Source of the DNA: Alectoria sarmentosa
Lineage: Eukaryota; Ascomycota; Lecanoromycetes; Lecanorales; Parmeliaceae
Direction: 5' to 3'
DNA length: 64,000 bases
NCBI GenBank assembly: GCA_009733775.1
Contig: WOGZ01000122.1
Coordinates: forward strand, 1 to 64,000
Shown here: positions 11,272 through 22,956 of the stretch, in pieces
How positions within the stretch are numbered: the first letter of the stretch is position 1
Layout: each line of letters starts with the position of its first letter
The notes under the pieces: model-generated
Databases searched by the model: none
Told to the model about the DNA's origin: nothing
Seen by the model: the letters and a program-made list of their open reading frames with translations, nothing else
Made by a program: the position numbers and the translations under genes

Positions 11272-12434
11272 CTGGGGTTCTGGGTTGGGAATTGTGGCTT
11301 CAATATTCTCAGAGATGATGAAGCTACTGTATACTAGTGGTGAGGGAGACTAGGAACTGGTCTGCGGTTCATTATACATAGGTCCCAGAGTATGGGAGAG
11401 GCTTTGGATGAGATGTAATTAGCGTTAAGAGTCATCAATCTGGTATTGAAGACAGTCGAGCAACTTTGGATTCATAGACCACGAATGTTACGTTCAAGTT
11501 GTAGACACATATTTGATCTCGCCAATACAACCAGCTTGGTGACACGTGACCTCGACCCAGGCCGAAATTTCCCCGACGCAACGAGGAAACTTGTAAGTCG
11601 CATCTCGAAGTAGCAATGCCCCCCTGAGAGGATAGGGCATAACGATCATTTCACCAGTCACTGACACGAGACAGGTCACCTTGGCTGCCATCACCTCAAC
11701 GTCAGCAATCTTCAGCTTAACTATTGTGCCGCGTCCCAACCAGGGTGAGACTGCTTGTCCACCACGCAGCTCAGCATGCCTGGATCCCCATGAGAGTCAT
11801 TCCTATCCCCATGGGAGTTATTCCTTCCACTGCCTTCAGCTCCTAGATCCCAAACGCCTCTATATAATAGCAAGATCCTCGCCGGTATCGGCGCTGAGCA
11901 AATGCGTTCAGAATCCCAAATTCTCTATGCCGTTCAATCCTCCCGACGATTCAATCCATCCCATACTCCGCAAACATGTCAATTAATCCTGATCCACTGC
12001 CATCGGCATCGAAGAGGACATGGAGGCATGGAACAAAAGTTGCTCAGAGGAAAGTGATTGGGTGATATTTCTGATGGGAGACGGAAAGGTCCTAGGCAAC
12101 TCCCGTGTTCAGCAAGAGGAGATTTGGTACTACATGTGGATCACGAAAAGATCAGTCGGAGGATATAGCACTTCATGAGACTGCGTACCAAGCCGATGTC
12201 GAATCGGTGTGGGATTGGTCCCGCAACGCCCGCATTCAAGCGGTTGTATGCATCCCGTATGATGATGCTGGGATCGGATATTCTGGATTACGTCCGTTCT
12301 ACATGGGCTTTGATGGGTTGTTGCTAGGTAGGCTATGTCCACCCGCCCAAGTTTTGGTTGTCGGCTTGACCAGTGAATACCGCTGTAGCATACAACTCAA
12401 ATGTGTTTTGTTTCGTCAATGCTCTAGTCGACGG
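11272..12434. other. Gene-poor spacer
   Basis: Downstream region of the KP4-like gene. A 117-codon plus frame (12105-12458) has no recognisable domain, no signal peptide and runs into the hairpin, so I do not call it a gene. Confidence 0.45.
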
Positions 12435-12466
12435 ATCCCAGCTCTCATGGCTTTGTGAGCTGGGAT
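12435..12466. repeat. Perfect 10-bp inverted repeat (hairpin)
   Basis: ATCCCAGCTC at 12435-12444 is exactly complementary to GAGCTGGGAT at 12457-12466, with a 12-nt loop. It ends four bases before the first minisatellite unit. There is no T tract, and bacterial-type terminators are not expected in a fungus, so it may be part of a mobile or satellite structure. Confidence 0.75.
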
Positions 12467-12469
12467 TTG

Positions 12470-12945
12470 TTGGAAAACATCCTACATACAGCTAACTTTG
12501 GAAGGGCCTATCCCTACTAATGTCGTTGACAATATCCCAAATATAGCTGCCTTTGAAAGGGCTTTCTCCCTTTACCAACTAAAGTTTCCAGCCTCCAAAA
12601 TCTAAAATACCTGAAGCAAGTCGTCATTTATTGGAAACAATCCCAAATACAGCTGCATGTAGCAGGGCTTATTCCTTATCGCGATTGACATTTCAGCCTC
12701 GAAGGGGTGGCAATGAGCCGTGATTTCGTGGAAATTGTCCCAAATATATCTACCTTTAGATTAACATCCTTCTTATCCTGAGCAGAAATCCAGCTTTGAA
12801 AGAGGCAGCAAGGGGCATGATTCATTGGGAACTATCCCAAGTACAGCTACCTTTGGAAAGGGCTTTCCCTATCTCGATCGAATTTTCAGCTTTCAAGGAG
12901 TGACAAAGCAACAAGATTGATGGGAAATTATCCTGAAAGAGCCCC
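12470..12945. repeat. Degenerate ~96-bp tandem repeat (minisatellite)
   Basis: Units begin with a TTGGAAA/TGGGAA core followed by ATCCCAAATACAGCT, then CTTTGGAAAGGGC, CCCTATC, a TTTCAGC and a G-rich AAGG end. Recognisable starts are near 12470 (short copy), 12525, 12631, 12729, 12825 and 12921 (partial), so full copies are about 96-106 bp. Copies differ by many substitutions and small indels. No open frame runs through the array. Confidence 0.8.
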
Positions 12946-13646
12946 CGTTTCGAATGACTTCCTCCCTTTCCCCTCGTCCGTACCCAGATCTCTCTCATAC
13001 TGATTGGACTGTAATTCCTTTTGTCGATCCCGAGCACTTTCAGGTCTTATGTGTACAACGAGGCGCAGGAGGCACCCGTGTCAAGCGTAGATACTATCTC
13101 ATAAACTGGCACCCCCTTCGCCGCATGTCACTCGTCCACTGGCGTCGCTTCTTTCGCTGGGCCCCAAAGGCTTTCAAGTCTCTCCCAAGTCGGAAGGCCC
13201 ATCTTGAAGCCTGATTTGCCATGACGTTGTAAATTGGAAACATTCGTTATCCATGGTTGGATCCAGGCATGGCTTTGTTCTCCAGTTGAGACGCTCTGGG
13301 GATCAGTTGGCGGCTCCTGGCTTGGAGTTGGTCATTGGGATGGACGTCGAGAGGACTTGGTAACTGTAGCCTCGTATGGCGGTGATTCTCCGTATAGCCA
13401 TATGTCGCAGCAGTGTCAGCGACTTGCCCAGCCCAGGCCAGTATGGGGTTCTTGGTATATCCCATCTCTCCTGATTCTTATGCGTTGAGGGCTGCTTCGA
13501 CGTGCACTATTTTCCAAATCAAGTTCGGAGGCCGAAAGTGCTTCTTTGAGATCTTTGACGCTATCCAGAATAATAGGCTTAGGGGCTATTGGGTTATTAA
13601 TATAGATTAGACTCTTCTCTAACAACAGGTTCTTGCAGGAATCAGT
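12946..13646. other. Gene-poor spacer
   Basis: Between the minisatellite and the coding-like minus-strand fragments. Only frames under 90 codons are present, and none is recognisable. Confidence 0.4.
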
Positions 13647-15097
13647 TTAGGACTTGCTCTCTGTCGTGGATATATACTCGCATTTGAGATGCGATCGTGA
13701 ACGTATAAAGGGGCTTTGCGGAGAGCTTTGTCTCTGGGCAAGGAAATCCCACTCACCCGGCTTCATGGGGTTTAAAAGCATCACTTGGAGCTTCATGCTC
13801 AGGCTATAGTCTTTGCAAGGTTGGTTTTGCATCGTGGTACACCCACCCAGTTCATTGCGCTCACACCACGCAATACTCTCTGTGATTTTGCGGTTCGGAA
13901 AAGGTACCGATAACTGTACTCGAAATCCGCTTTGGATATATGTTCCTTCCCTCTCTTGTCCGTGTACTGTCTCCAGACTGTTTGGCCTCGACGCAGTCAC
14001 GACGAGCTTCAGACCCCGTATGTCTTGCTATTTGCAGAGTGCGTCCCTCGTGAATGGTATAATCCCTCCCTTCGAGCGCCCCTGCTGTACACATTCGCTC
14101 CTGCATACTCTCGGCGTGCTGGATACTAAATAGACTTTCCCTCGGGGGGGGGGGGGGGAAGGCTGAAGTTGATGGACTCGGACTTGAAACGCAAGTTGTT
14201 TACGTCGGGTCTAACACCCATCGTACCTATAAAAGGTACCACAGACGTGCATCGATGTGAGGTGCGTGGATGCTTATGAAAAGGGAGGTTGGACTGGTTG
14301 GTACCCTTTGGAAAGCGGCCCTGCAAATCTTCCTTCGAGGTCTGTCAGTCCGAGAGTCTTCAGCCCATGGAATTGGGCTTGGAAATCGACCTGAGACCTA
14401 CTACGGGCTCATTCCTCATCTGAGTACGCTGACGGATCGAGTGCCACAGCCACGCCCTTTCCAGAATCCTGCCGTTGTATGTCCATCTTGCCAACCATTG
14501 TATCTTCGATCCCTCACACCTGCTCTTCTGTCCCACCCTGCCCTTCGCGTTTCGGCAGGTTTCAAGGGCTGTCTTCACCCTTCTGCGGTACTCTGGACTG
14601 TCAAGTTCATTCGCCGATGGCGTCGGGACTTTTCTCAACGCACTCTTTCGGTCGGAGATCTCCTGGGCGGCGTGTAGGACGTTGGTGCTGACTACCGGAA
14701 GTTTTGATATGAGACAGTAGCTTGTGGAATAGAAAGACCGTTGCGTCTCTAAAGGTAGTCATCTCGCTGACAGATCTGACAGTGGTGTTTTGCATTCGTT
14801 AGTCGGCTGCGCAGAGGCTTTAGTCTTGAACAGTCTCCAGTTTCTAGGGCAAGATGTAGCGTACCGGGTGGGAATTTATTGGGCATGTGCTGCTGCTTGT
14901 AGTGTCGGGTATAGTACTCGTGTAGTATTTGAAGAGAGGGGGTGGTAGATTGTGCTGGGTACTTCATCCCGCGGAAACGGATAAAGCGAGACACATTCCT
15001 CGGTCCGGATTTGGTCTGGCGTGGCGTTCAAGGAGCTCCTGGGGTTGAATGGAGGGGGAGGTGCTAGGTTGGATGAGTTAAGAAGCTGCTGGGTCAA
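13647..15097 (-). pseudogene. Unrecognised, probably decayed minus-strand gene fragments
   Basis: Several minus-strand frames look protein-like but do not join into one clean model. About 13647-14030 gives a segment with YIQSGFRVQLSVPFPNRKI and PCKDYSLSMKLQVMLLNP. About 14360-14750 gives VLHAAQEISDRKSALRKVP running into DSPEYRRRVKTALETC. About 14749-14850 ends in HCQICQRDDYL before a TAG. Stops and frame changes lie between the segments. I recognise no family. It could be a multi-exon gene I cannot splice, but repeated stops favour decay. A poly-G run of about 17 bases near 14141-14158 lies inside the region. Confidence 0.3.
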
Positions 15098-15893
15098 GTA
15101 TATGGTGGGATGTCTTTCTCGTTAAGTTGATAGATTTACTTAGTATTGCGGTGAATAGATTGGTTGTTGACAGAAAGGGACTTGGATTCTAGTGCTACTC
15201 TCCTATATAATTACACTCTATTCGCTCCCACCTTGATAGCCACCTTTCAGAGTGGCGGTGTTTCTATCCCTGAGGCCGATGGATGGGGAGGAGAGAGGAA
15301 AGTTGCTCAGCGCGCTAGTCTACGGTATCAGCGTCACAGGTGTCTCAAGTGTGGAAGTTAAATGGGTTTTGATGAGATGTGTTATTGCTAATGCTAAAGT
15401 ATCTGACAATAGTTGTGCAAGAGGGATGTAAACATGACTGGCTTTTGGAATAACTGCTCAAACACTCTCGTAGCCACGAGAGCGATTGACGGATTCCTGA
15501 GCTTACACCCTTCAGCTCCAACAGGAACGCTATTCAGAACAGTGTCTCACCATAGGTGTCGCTGACACAGTCCAGCCACTGGTATCCAAGCTTTTAAATA
15601 GGCAGCCATCAATGTGGGTGATGTAGAGGTGTATGACGCGAAGTGTTGGGCGCTGATCGATGGCTGGTGACCCTAGGAAGATGCATTTGGGAAGAGGAGG
15701 GTGCTCGAGATAGTTGGCTGATTCCATAAAGTTGGAAGGAATTTGCTGACAGAGAGTGGAGGTAGGAAATAGGAGGCAGGATGCGGGGCGGGACCCTTCG
15801 AGGGCAAGTGCTCGTACCTAGATCGTCAAGTCAGCGATCCAACAAGGACCAAGGCTTCTGAGGAATACTCACAGCTGAGCTGAACCGCTTCCC
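15098..15893. other. Spacer before the HExxH gene array
   Basis: Short frames only, on both strands. No signal peptide, domain or repeat was recognised. Confidence 0.4.
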
Positions 15894-16626
15894 CTAGGCA
15901 GAGACTGCTGGGTCGACAGCTTCCCCGGGGTCCGGTTGGGCGGCCTTTTCATTTCTCTCGTCGGCCGTCTCGTGCACCAGCATGGTACAAGGGCTTGGAT
16001 CCGCGTCGTTGTTCAGCACCCGAATGAGATTTTTTCCGACGGTTCTAGGGCGGTTCTCGGGGGCCATCTCATCCCAGGTGGGGTCGAAATCGGTGCGATC
16101 ATAAGTGGCAGCGAGAGCTACAGTCTTCCGCATCCGGAGAGCAAAAAGGTCTTGGGAGTGCTCGAGTTTGACCGTGTCCCAGAACTCCTGGGTCTGGATG
16201 TTCTGGATGTAGTACGTTGACACCACGTATCGGTTGCATATCTTCCTTGGGAGTGCTCGCTCGGGATCTGATTCCTTGTTCTCGGTGCAACCATGATGGC
16301 TAGTCCGCGAGGAAGAGTGGGTCTTGCGTCTTGGCCACCGTCTGCATGCAGGCGCCCTCAAAGACTTTGTCCTCCCAAAAGAAGCCCAACTCGGCCACGC
16401 GCTGACCTTCGTGGATTGGCTCATTGAAGGCCACTCTCGTAAAGTTGTGGCCCATCTCGATGTATTTTTTGAGAAGCTCGGATTCGATGGCGAAATTGAT
16501 TGCGTGGATGGCCTCGTGACAGGTTGTGAGAGTGAATGCGAAGTAAAGCTTGTGGATCTTGAACATGTTTCTCTTGGAGCGGAGGGACAAATGCTTTGGT
16601 GTGATAAGTATTAACTGTGAATACAA
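15894..16626 (-). pseudogene. Truncated HExxH metalloprotease-like paralogue (copy A)
   Basis: This is the downstream half of the same family as the three copies to its right. It contains CHEAIHA (an HExxH zinc-type motif), NEPIHEGQRVAELGFFWE with the candidate third ligand Glu, and the C-terminal YVVSTYYIQN...QEFWD block. The N-terminal ~200 residues found in the other copies are absent. A TAG at 16300-16302 stands where the paralogues have Trp in a (K/D)WPS motif (TGG to TAG, a CpA-type change). A second break shifts the frame near 16285, so that the tail (TENKESDPERA onward) is in another frame. It reads in the same direction as copies B-D and lies about 200 bp downstream of copy B. Confidence 0.75.
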
Positions 16627-16819
16627 GTTATATATGTAAGAGGCTTGAAGCCTGTTGAGGTTTATGAGAGGATGATTGATTGTCTAGCTATGGAGTGGTG
16701 TGTAGGCTACTTGTACCATGTGAGCCTGTGGCAAAAGGAAGCTGGTACCTTGACACACCTATGTGCTGCAGCAATTTCCTACAAAGCCTGGACGACAAAC
16801 TGTGACCACTGAACAAGGC

Positions 16820-18160
16820 TCAACGATCGATCCCCTCCAGATACCTTGCGTCCGATTGCGAGCCTACAGGTGGTGCTGGCGGCTGAACAGCAGCTAGTCT
16901 CGTCGTTCTCTCGTCAGGCGTCTCGTTGGCCCTCGCACCACAATCACTGGCATCTCCATCGTCCCTCAACACCATGAGTGTATGAGGAGCCGGCGTCCAT
17001 TTGAATTCCATAGATCCTGCGGGGACCCAGTTCCGGTCGTAATCACCGCGCTGGTTCCCGTACACTTTGAAGGTCCCCACACTCATCCTAATTCGCAGAG
17101 CATGATGGTCGTCTGGATGTTGCTGCTTGAAGTAGTCCCAGAACTCCTGGCTCTGGACGTTTTGGATGTAGTATGCTGAGACCAGATAGGAAGTTGAGAA
17201 AGGCGCTGGTCCTGCCCTCTCTGGATCGGGGTCCTCCGGATCTCTCTTCTCGAACGTCGGCCACTCGTTGATCGTGACAGGCATGTTATCGTTCATAAGT
17301 GAGCCCGTAATAGAGCCGCCAAGAACCTCGTTCTCCCAAAAGAAGCCCAGTTCGGCCGCGCGCTGCCCTGCGTAGAGCGGTTCGTTGTAATCCACCTTCT
17401 CTCCCACCGCTGAAGGGCCTCTTTTGATAAGGAACTTGAGGAGGTCAAGATCGATTGCGTAGTTGATGGCATGTATGAGTTCGTGGCAGAAGGTGATCGA
17501 CATTTCAAACTGCAGCTTGAGAATCTTGAACTTGTTTTGGGCAGGATCAAGGAGCAGACGCTTGAGGTTGGATAGGTAGGCACCATGGATCACGGTGAAC
17601 GGAGCCGGCCCTTTTTTGTCCTCACGTGTTGTGATGTTGATGCCTTCGGGATAGTGGATCGTACCTGCGGCTGTTTTGGCACTAATCCCTTCACCGAGTT
17701 GTGTGGTAACAGGGTCTTCATCCGACACGTAAAACCTCATGATCTCGGCGAGTTTCTTCAATACCTCTTGGACCTCCCGGTGGATGATTGATCGATCTAC
17801 TTCATGCCGATGAAATTCAAAGATTGGAAGGCCTTTGCGCATAGGAAGATCCTTTGGGATGTACCTCTTGCCATAAACTACGAAGTAGATAACATTTTCG
17901 CTTTGGGGACTTTGGAGCATTGCTGATGTGTATCGTAGGACTGGTCGGATGAGGTTTTAGTCTGAAAGCGTTAATTGGCTCCATCTTCTCTTGTCATTGC
18001 TGGTCGGAGGAGCTCGGTCGAGCTCGAAGCTGAACATTGGGTGGATGTCGGTGTCCAAAGGAGTACCGGCCAACTCGTCTCTCTGGGGATCTGTGTACCC
18101 ATGGGACTTCCAGTGTTCGTCCTGAATCTCTGTGTATTGGCTTCTTGTGTTGGCATCCAT
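16820..18160 (-). pseudogene. HExxH metalloprotease-like paralogue (copy B) with one in-frame stop
   Basis: One reading frame spans 447 codons from the conserved start Met-Asp (ATG at 18160) to 16820, interrupted only by a TAA at 17957-17959. Landmarks are FCHELIHA at about residues 225-231 (HExxH), NEPLYAGQRAAELGFFWENEVLGG about 40 residues later (candidate third zinc ligand Glu in AAELG), and STSYLVSAYYIQN...QEFWDYFK near the C-terminus. I chose the start because copies B, C and D all have Phe-Ala-Met-Asp at this point and their sequences diverge upstream. The TAA could derive from CAA, a RIP-type change, and I see no intron that would remove it. If the stop were read through, or is a sequence error, the gene would be whole. 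The motif suggests zinc metallopeptidase-like function; there is no signal peptide, so a cytoplasmic role is possible. No named family is recognised. Confidence 0.75.
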
Positions 18161-20600
18161 TGCAAAGGCTCGACGTTGAGCGACTTTGCAACACAGAGTT
18201 CGAAGGAGGAAGAGATGGTCGAAGAAGAGGAGAAAGCCGAAGAGGAAGATACAATCGAGGAAGGAGAAATGGTCCAAGAGGATTGTAGTAACGCAGAGTG
18301 TGTGCTGTAGAGCCTCATGGTCGGTTTTCCCTGTCTTTATGGGTGCTTATATGTGAACAGGAAGTCTCGGAAATGTTGCGCCAGAGAACAATATGCACTG
18401 ACCCCTTGACTGTCCCATCACGGAATTGCCGACTGTACCCTGCGGAGATTAATGCGGTGTAAGATATCTGTCAGCCAAGGGAAGAATTCAGTACCCCTGT
18501 GCATGACCACCCTGCAGGTCTCTTTAGAAGATAACAACACCGTAAAGATTTCTGACAACCAATCGGAGCCACCGGGGCCCTTCAAGATGATTGTTTGCAA
18601 AAATTCTCGCAAGGAATAACGGTGTGAGTGGTTCTGATCGCCGGTCGAAACCCCTCTTTTAGTGTTACGCTCAAGCATCTTGTTACTGTGAGACTCCACA
18701 TCAGCAGCTGGAGGGCGCATACTCTACTAACCACCCTGCGTGGTCCCCTGCATGGTCCCGATGAGACTATCCCAGCCGATACGGCTATGTTCTCTGAGAA
18801 GAGGGGAAGTTACTATCAGGTTGAGCGTAGAAGCAAAAATGGAGATGATGATCCTTGCAGCCCACTTTCAAAATTAGAGTAACTTAAGCTCTTCAAAGTA
18901 GTCTGAGAGGGACAACATGACCCGATGTCTGTGTTTAGAACATATCCGACGGCGCTGTATCTTCAGGGGTTTGCGTATCCCTGAAAACCTTGGTCTTCGC
19001 CTGGCAGACGTCTCCGGTCACCGAGGCCATTTCAGCAGTACGCAAAAACAGAAATCTAAAAGAAATTCACCTTCCAGCAATGGTATTTAGATTTTTATAT
19101 AGTGTCATCGCAAGACTAGGCAATGTCTAAGTCGAGAAACATGATTTCGGATTGCCAAACGAAATTTCCTACTCCTCTTTTCATCATTGGTGTAAAAGAC
19201 CGTTGCTAGAGGTATCTTGCCAGGCTTTCCCAGTTATCATATGCATCGTATGCAGGCGTAGCCGATGGAAGAGGAGTAGATTAAAAAATGGGCAGGCCAG
19301 GATCATTCTGTCCACATTGCACAGCTCCCAACCCAGTCTAGAGCCCAGTGGAAGATAGGCAGAGACCCGGGAAATTGTCATATCTCTGCCGAGTACCGCT
19401 TAGTATCGTAGATATTGTCACCGTTGTCAGGGTTATCACCCATGTCCATGGAAGGACGGCACTGACCGTGATTCCGAGATGCAACATGCTCATCGAAGAC
19501 AGGGGCAACATTGATATCCGGCCATTGGATCACCTTCTGGGATACCCCTTTCCTCTGCAGTTTGAAAGTTTCACCCATGTCCATGGAAGGATGGCGCTGA
19601 CTCTAATGCGAAGATGCAACATGCCCATTGAAGACAGGAGCAACATTGATATCCGGCCAATGGATCACCTTCTAGGATTTCCACCTGACAAGGAGATCAT
19701 CAATCTCATCTCGGACCCTTTCCCTATGCAGCTAAATAATTTCGAAATTGTCCTCCGGGATGTGAAGGCGTTTCAACGGCCGTGAGAAAACCACGATTCT
19801 CTTATCATGGTCTATTGCTCGGCCAGGCCAGTACAGGGTTGTTGTTGTCTATCATTAAGGTCCATGCAACTTATTTGCATTGAACCTTAAGACCGAGAAT
19901 GGAATCTCACCCGACAAATGTGATTCGTGTGTCTCTCTTCCGGGTCGGTTCGAGATATCAGGCCGAGCCATTGTGAGGGAATTGATGTTGCCTGTCAAAG
20001 AGTGCGCTGCGAGCCTCAAGGTATCGGGTAGAAAAATGGGAAGAAAAGGGGGCTTGGCCTCCCGAATATGTTTTGCGGCTCCGAATCAAAGTACAGAGAC
20101 CTACGTATATGCCGAACACCATGAACTTGGAAATGACCATGAGGCAAAGCTTGGGTGAGGAGACTGAACCACCCATCTCGCACATCCTTAAGCACCTTGT
20201 GGGTCTCGTTTTATCTTCTCGTACAGACGAGTCGGCGTTTGTCCCTGAGCGACTGAAGACGTAGCCTTGACAAAAACAAAATGTCTAAGAAAAGGGCAAT
20301 AGGACTGAATTTGGGCTGCTGTAATCGATATTGAACATCTTGAGGGAATAGAATATTCTTCTTGCATGCATTGAAGATGAAAACGCAGTAGTCGACATCC
20401 CATCCACTGGCGCCTTGCATGTAGGATATCATGGCTGTAGGGCTGAATTATGAACTATGAACTCTACTTACAACGCCCGATCTTATCGATAAGCCGCTTC
20501 AAGGTTAGCGCTAGGCTAGTAGAACTCAGAATTTCTGCTTAATTTCAATCGCTACCAAGTATATTGGTGGAACAAAGAAGGTCCTAGTTGAAGGGGAAAA
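18161..20600. other. Gene-poor spacer with one tandem duplication
   Basis: No supported gene. A 100-codon minus frame (18418-18720) and a 145-codon plus frame (19348-19785) have no recognisable domain. The latter is built on the 135-bp duplication listed separately. Confidence 0.4.
19436..19705 (+). repeat. 135-bp in-frame tandem duplication
   Basis: Two adjacent copies start at 19436 and 19571 with TCACCCATGTCCATGGAAGG. They share GATGCAACATGC, GAAGACAGG and CAACATTGATATCCGGCCA blocks and differ by scattered substitutions. Because 135 is a multiple of three, the open plus frame carries a duplicated 45-residue segment (THVHGR...IEDR...NIDIRP...DHLLG). The similarity fades after the DHLLG stretch of copy two. 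Confidence 0.75.
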
Positions 20601-20627
20601 ACAGTAGAATCGAACTCAGGCATGAGA

Positions 20628-21486
20628 TCACATCGCGACACAGCCAGCATCTGAAAATAAGCAAAGTCCGCTCCGTCGTGTGCTGGTCTGACCACCGACC
20701 CTCACCATTACGCTCGTCCTTTGGATCTCGCTCTCAAAAGGCCAGCTCTTTATGGATCTTCGCAGCCTCCGTTTCCCTATCTTCCTTGAAATACTGAAGA
20801 GATATTTTGTTCCACAATCCACATGATAAGCCAATAGAGACCAGTCGTCGCGGTCGAATCGGGAAATGAACGAGAGAATGAAGGTCCAGTGCGGAGCATA
20901 TTTCGTCTAGTACACGATTCATGATCATGAGGAGGAAATTGGTGCGCTCCAGGAGATAAGCTGTAGAATTCGGAAATCACTGGTATGGCCTCTGGTGGTG
21001 AGCCGGCATCTATGAAGAAGGGTGCAAGAGTTGTGTAGAAGGGCCATTATCATCGAATGAGCCATCCAGAGGGCTTGGTGAGCTGGCTCTTGTGAGCTAA
21101 TGTGTTTGCCAGAGAACGTGAAGTGGCAATGTCGCTGAACAATCGTCTCCATAGTCCTTCAATTTTGACAGCATATGAGGTCTGAGGTAGGAGGTCGGAG
21201 CGGAAACGTGAGTCGAAGGTGCCGTGTTGAAATGGGATTTGATTTGGTGAGAGGATGCTGTCTTAAGTTGTTTGCCAAAGAGAGAGGCATTCAAGTTGGA
21301 GCATAATATCTTTAGATGGTAGTATGTGCCGTCAAGAGCTGATTGGGAAAGGCTTTGAAGAAGAAGTTTGGAGAGCTGCTGTATGAACGCCGCGCCGTAT
21401 AACCTACAGGTGAACAGGTTGGCCGACGAAGGTAGAAAGATCCTTAACGAAAATTTGAGGTCTATGGTACTGGACCATTGGACCAA
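20628..21486 (-). pseudogene. Unrecognised decayed minus-strand coding fragments
   Basis: Protein-like stretches appear on the minus strand in alternating frames. One is VLDEICSALDLHSLVHFPIR running into WNKISLQYFKEDRETEAAKI (20734-20928). Another is SRFRSDLLPQTSYAVKIEGL with WRRLFSDIATSRSLANTLA and KPSGWLIR, followed by a stop where Trp-Trp would fit (about 21050-21230). Frame changes and stops prevent a single model, and no family is recognised. It lies just downstream of HExxH copy C and in the same direction. Confidence 0.25.
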
Positions 21487-21624
21487 GAAGGCAGGAAGGG
21501 GGTAGGACTTTCGGCGAAGGACTCTAACAGAATGTCAGCTGTGCAGGCTCTGGGGTTGGAATAGCAAAGGGGAAAAAGCTCATACTGTGCACGAAAGATC
21601 CGGCGTTTCATGAAGCCACGAAGA

Positions 21625-22956
21625 TCAACTCGGTGACAGTTGTGTGGCCGCAGTATGCTCCAGGAGCTGTCGATCAAGCCGGTCTTCCCTCGATTCGTTC
21701 GCTCTCGACGCAGACGGATCAGTCGGTTCCTTGCCATCCTTTTCTCTGCAGACTCTTGGCAAAGACGGGCGCTCCAGTGGATACTCTCCCTCGCTTGAAT
21801 CATCGGTATTCCACTCGGAGTCGACAAGTTGAGCGTCCGGGCATTTCATCCTGATGCCGATCCACTTCTTAATTTGGAGGGCAGTGAGATCCCCGTCTAT
21901 CATGTTGTCCCAGAATTCCTGTCTGAGAAGGTTCAAGATGTAGTGCATCAGCACCACATACCTCGTCATTTTCCCGCGCCACCCACCCCTTCTGAGGTAG
22001 TCGGTGGAGGCCCAGTAAGACGGCCACTTGCTAAAGAAGAGGCTTTTGTCTACATCCCCGTCGAATTGGATGTGGCCCCCAAAAACACACATCTCCCAGA
22101 CGTATCCCACTTCTGCGTCGCTATCGTCCTCATACAGCGGCTCGTTGGTACCTGCAACATTATTCTCACGTCCGCTTTTCCTCATAGCGGCATAGCCACG
22201 AAAATTTGTCTCCACTAACGCGTCCCCAAGCAATGGCAAGTCGGTCGCCATGTACTTGGCATGGAAAAGCTCGTGACAGAGCATTGCAGCTATTTTGAAA
22301 GTGAGACTGCAAATTTTGAGGGTGTTGTTGACACCTTTTTCATTCCGTAGCCGCCTGAGTTCGGTGATCAGTCTTTCGTTGATCCAGATGGTCGAGCCGA
22401 TGCCTCTTGAAAAATCCGTGTCATCCTGGATGTTTACTCCGCGAGAATGTTCTGCAATAAACACCGTGGTCAAGCCGTTGAGTCCCTCAATTTCGGGGTT
22501 TCCTTCCTTCGAAACAACTCGAAAGCTAACCACACCCGCAAGCCGGTCGAGCGCAGCGTTGGCCAAGTCTCTTCGTCGCGGCCAGTAGTCTTCCGTCGTT
22601 TCAACGTGACGGAATTCTAGTACTGGCCGGCCTTCAAAGATCACACGCTCTGTCGGGTGAACTCGAGGGCTGTAATAAAGGTCGTAGTCGGCGTTTAGAC
22701 TTGGCGGAGACCGGAGCATTAACGATGCTAGCTGGAACACCTGCTTCAGGTCCACAAGAAGCCCTTCGTACTGAGCTCTGGTGAGAGAAAGCCATATTGG
22801 AACGCTCCGTGATGGGTGTGTGTAGTGAAAGATTGGGTCGATCTCGTTAGTCAGACCCTCAGTGTCGTCGTTGGCGGTTGTGGCAACAGAGTAACCAAGC
22901 TTCTTCCAATCATCGGACTTGATACCCACGGTGATTTTCCTCGCTTGTGTATCCAT
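21625..22956 (-). CDS. Intact HExxH metalloprotease-like protein (copy C)
   Basis: The only unbroken member of the local family, 443 residues in one exon from the conserved Met-Asp start (ATG at 22956). The frame continues upstream to 23166, adding 70 residues that the paralogues do not share, so the longer start is less likely. LCHELFHAKYM puts HExxH at 228-232. NEPLYEDDSDAEVGYVWEMCVFGG follows, with a Glu about 50 residues beyond the motif as candidate third ligand, and then the family blocks SKWPSYW and RQEFWDN. This HExxH...E spacing is typical of zincin metallopeptidases. No signal peptide follows the chosen start. Substrate and pathway are unknown. The neighbours on both sides are diverged and broken copies, so this looks like the survivor of a tandem expansion. 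Confidence 0.82.
   Translation of the reverse strand: MDTQARKITVGIKSDDWKKLGYSVATTANDDTEGLTNEIDPIFHYTHPSRSVPIWLSLTRAQYEGLLVDLKQVFQLASLMLRSPPSLNADYDLYYSPRVHPTERVIFEGRPVLEFRHVETTEDYWPRRRDLANAALDRLAGVVSFRVVSKEGNPEIEGLNGLTTVFIAEHSRGVNIQDDTDFSRGIGSTIWINERLITELRRLRNEKGVNNTLKICSLTFKIAAMLCHELFHAKYMATDLPLLGDALVETNFRGYAAMRKSGRENNVAGTNEPLYEDDSDAEVGYVWEMCVFGGHIQFDGDVDKSLFFSKWPSYWASTDYLRRGGWRGKMTRYVVLMHYILNLLRQEFWDNMIDGDLTALQIKKWIGIRMKCPDAQLVDSEWNTDDSSEGEYPLERPSLPRVCREKDGKEPTDPSASRANESREDRLDRQLLEHTAATQLSPS

Noticed and set aside
12470..12945. Possible CRISPR-like array
   Set aside because: Whole ~96-bp units repeat with no short fixed repeat and unique spacers, and the genome is eukaryotic.
20605..20625. 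GAATCGAACT resembling a tRNA T-arm on the minus strand
   Set aside because: No complementary stem on either side and no D or anticodon arms.
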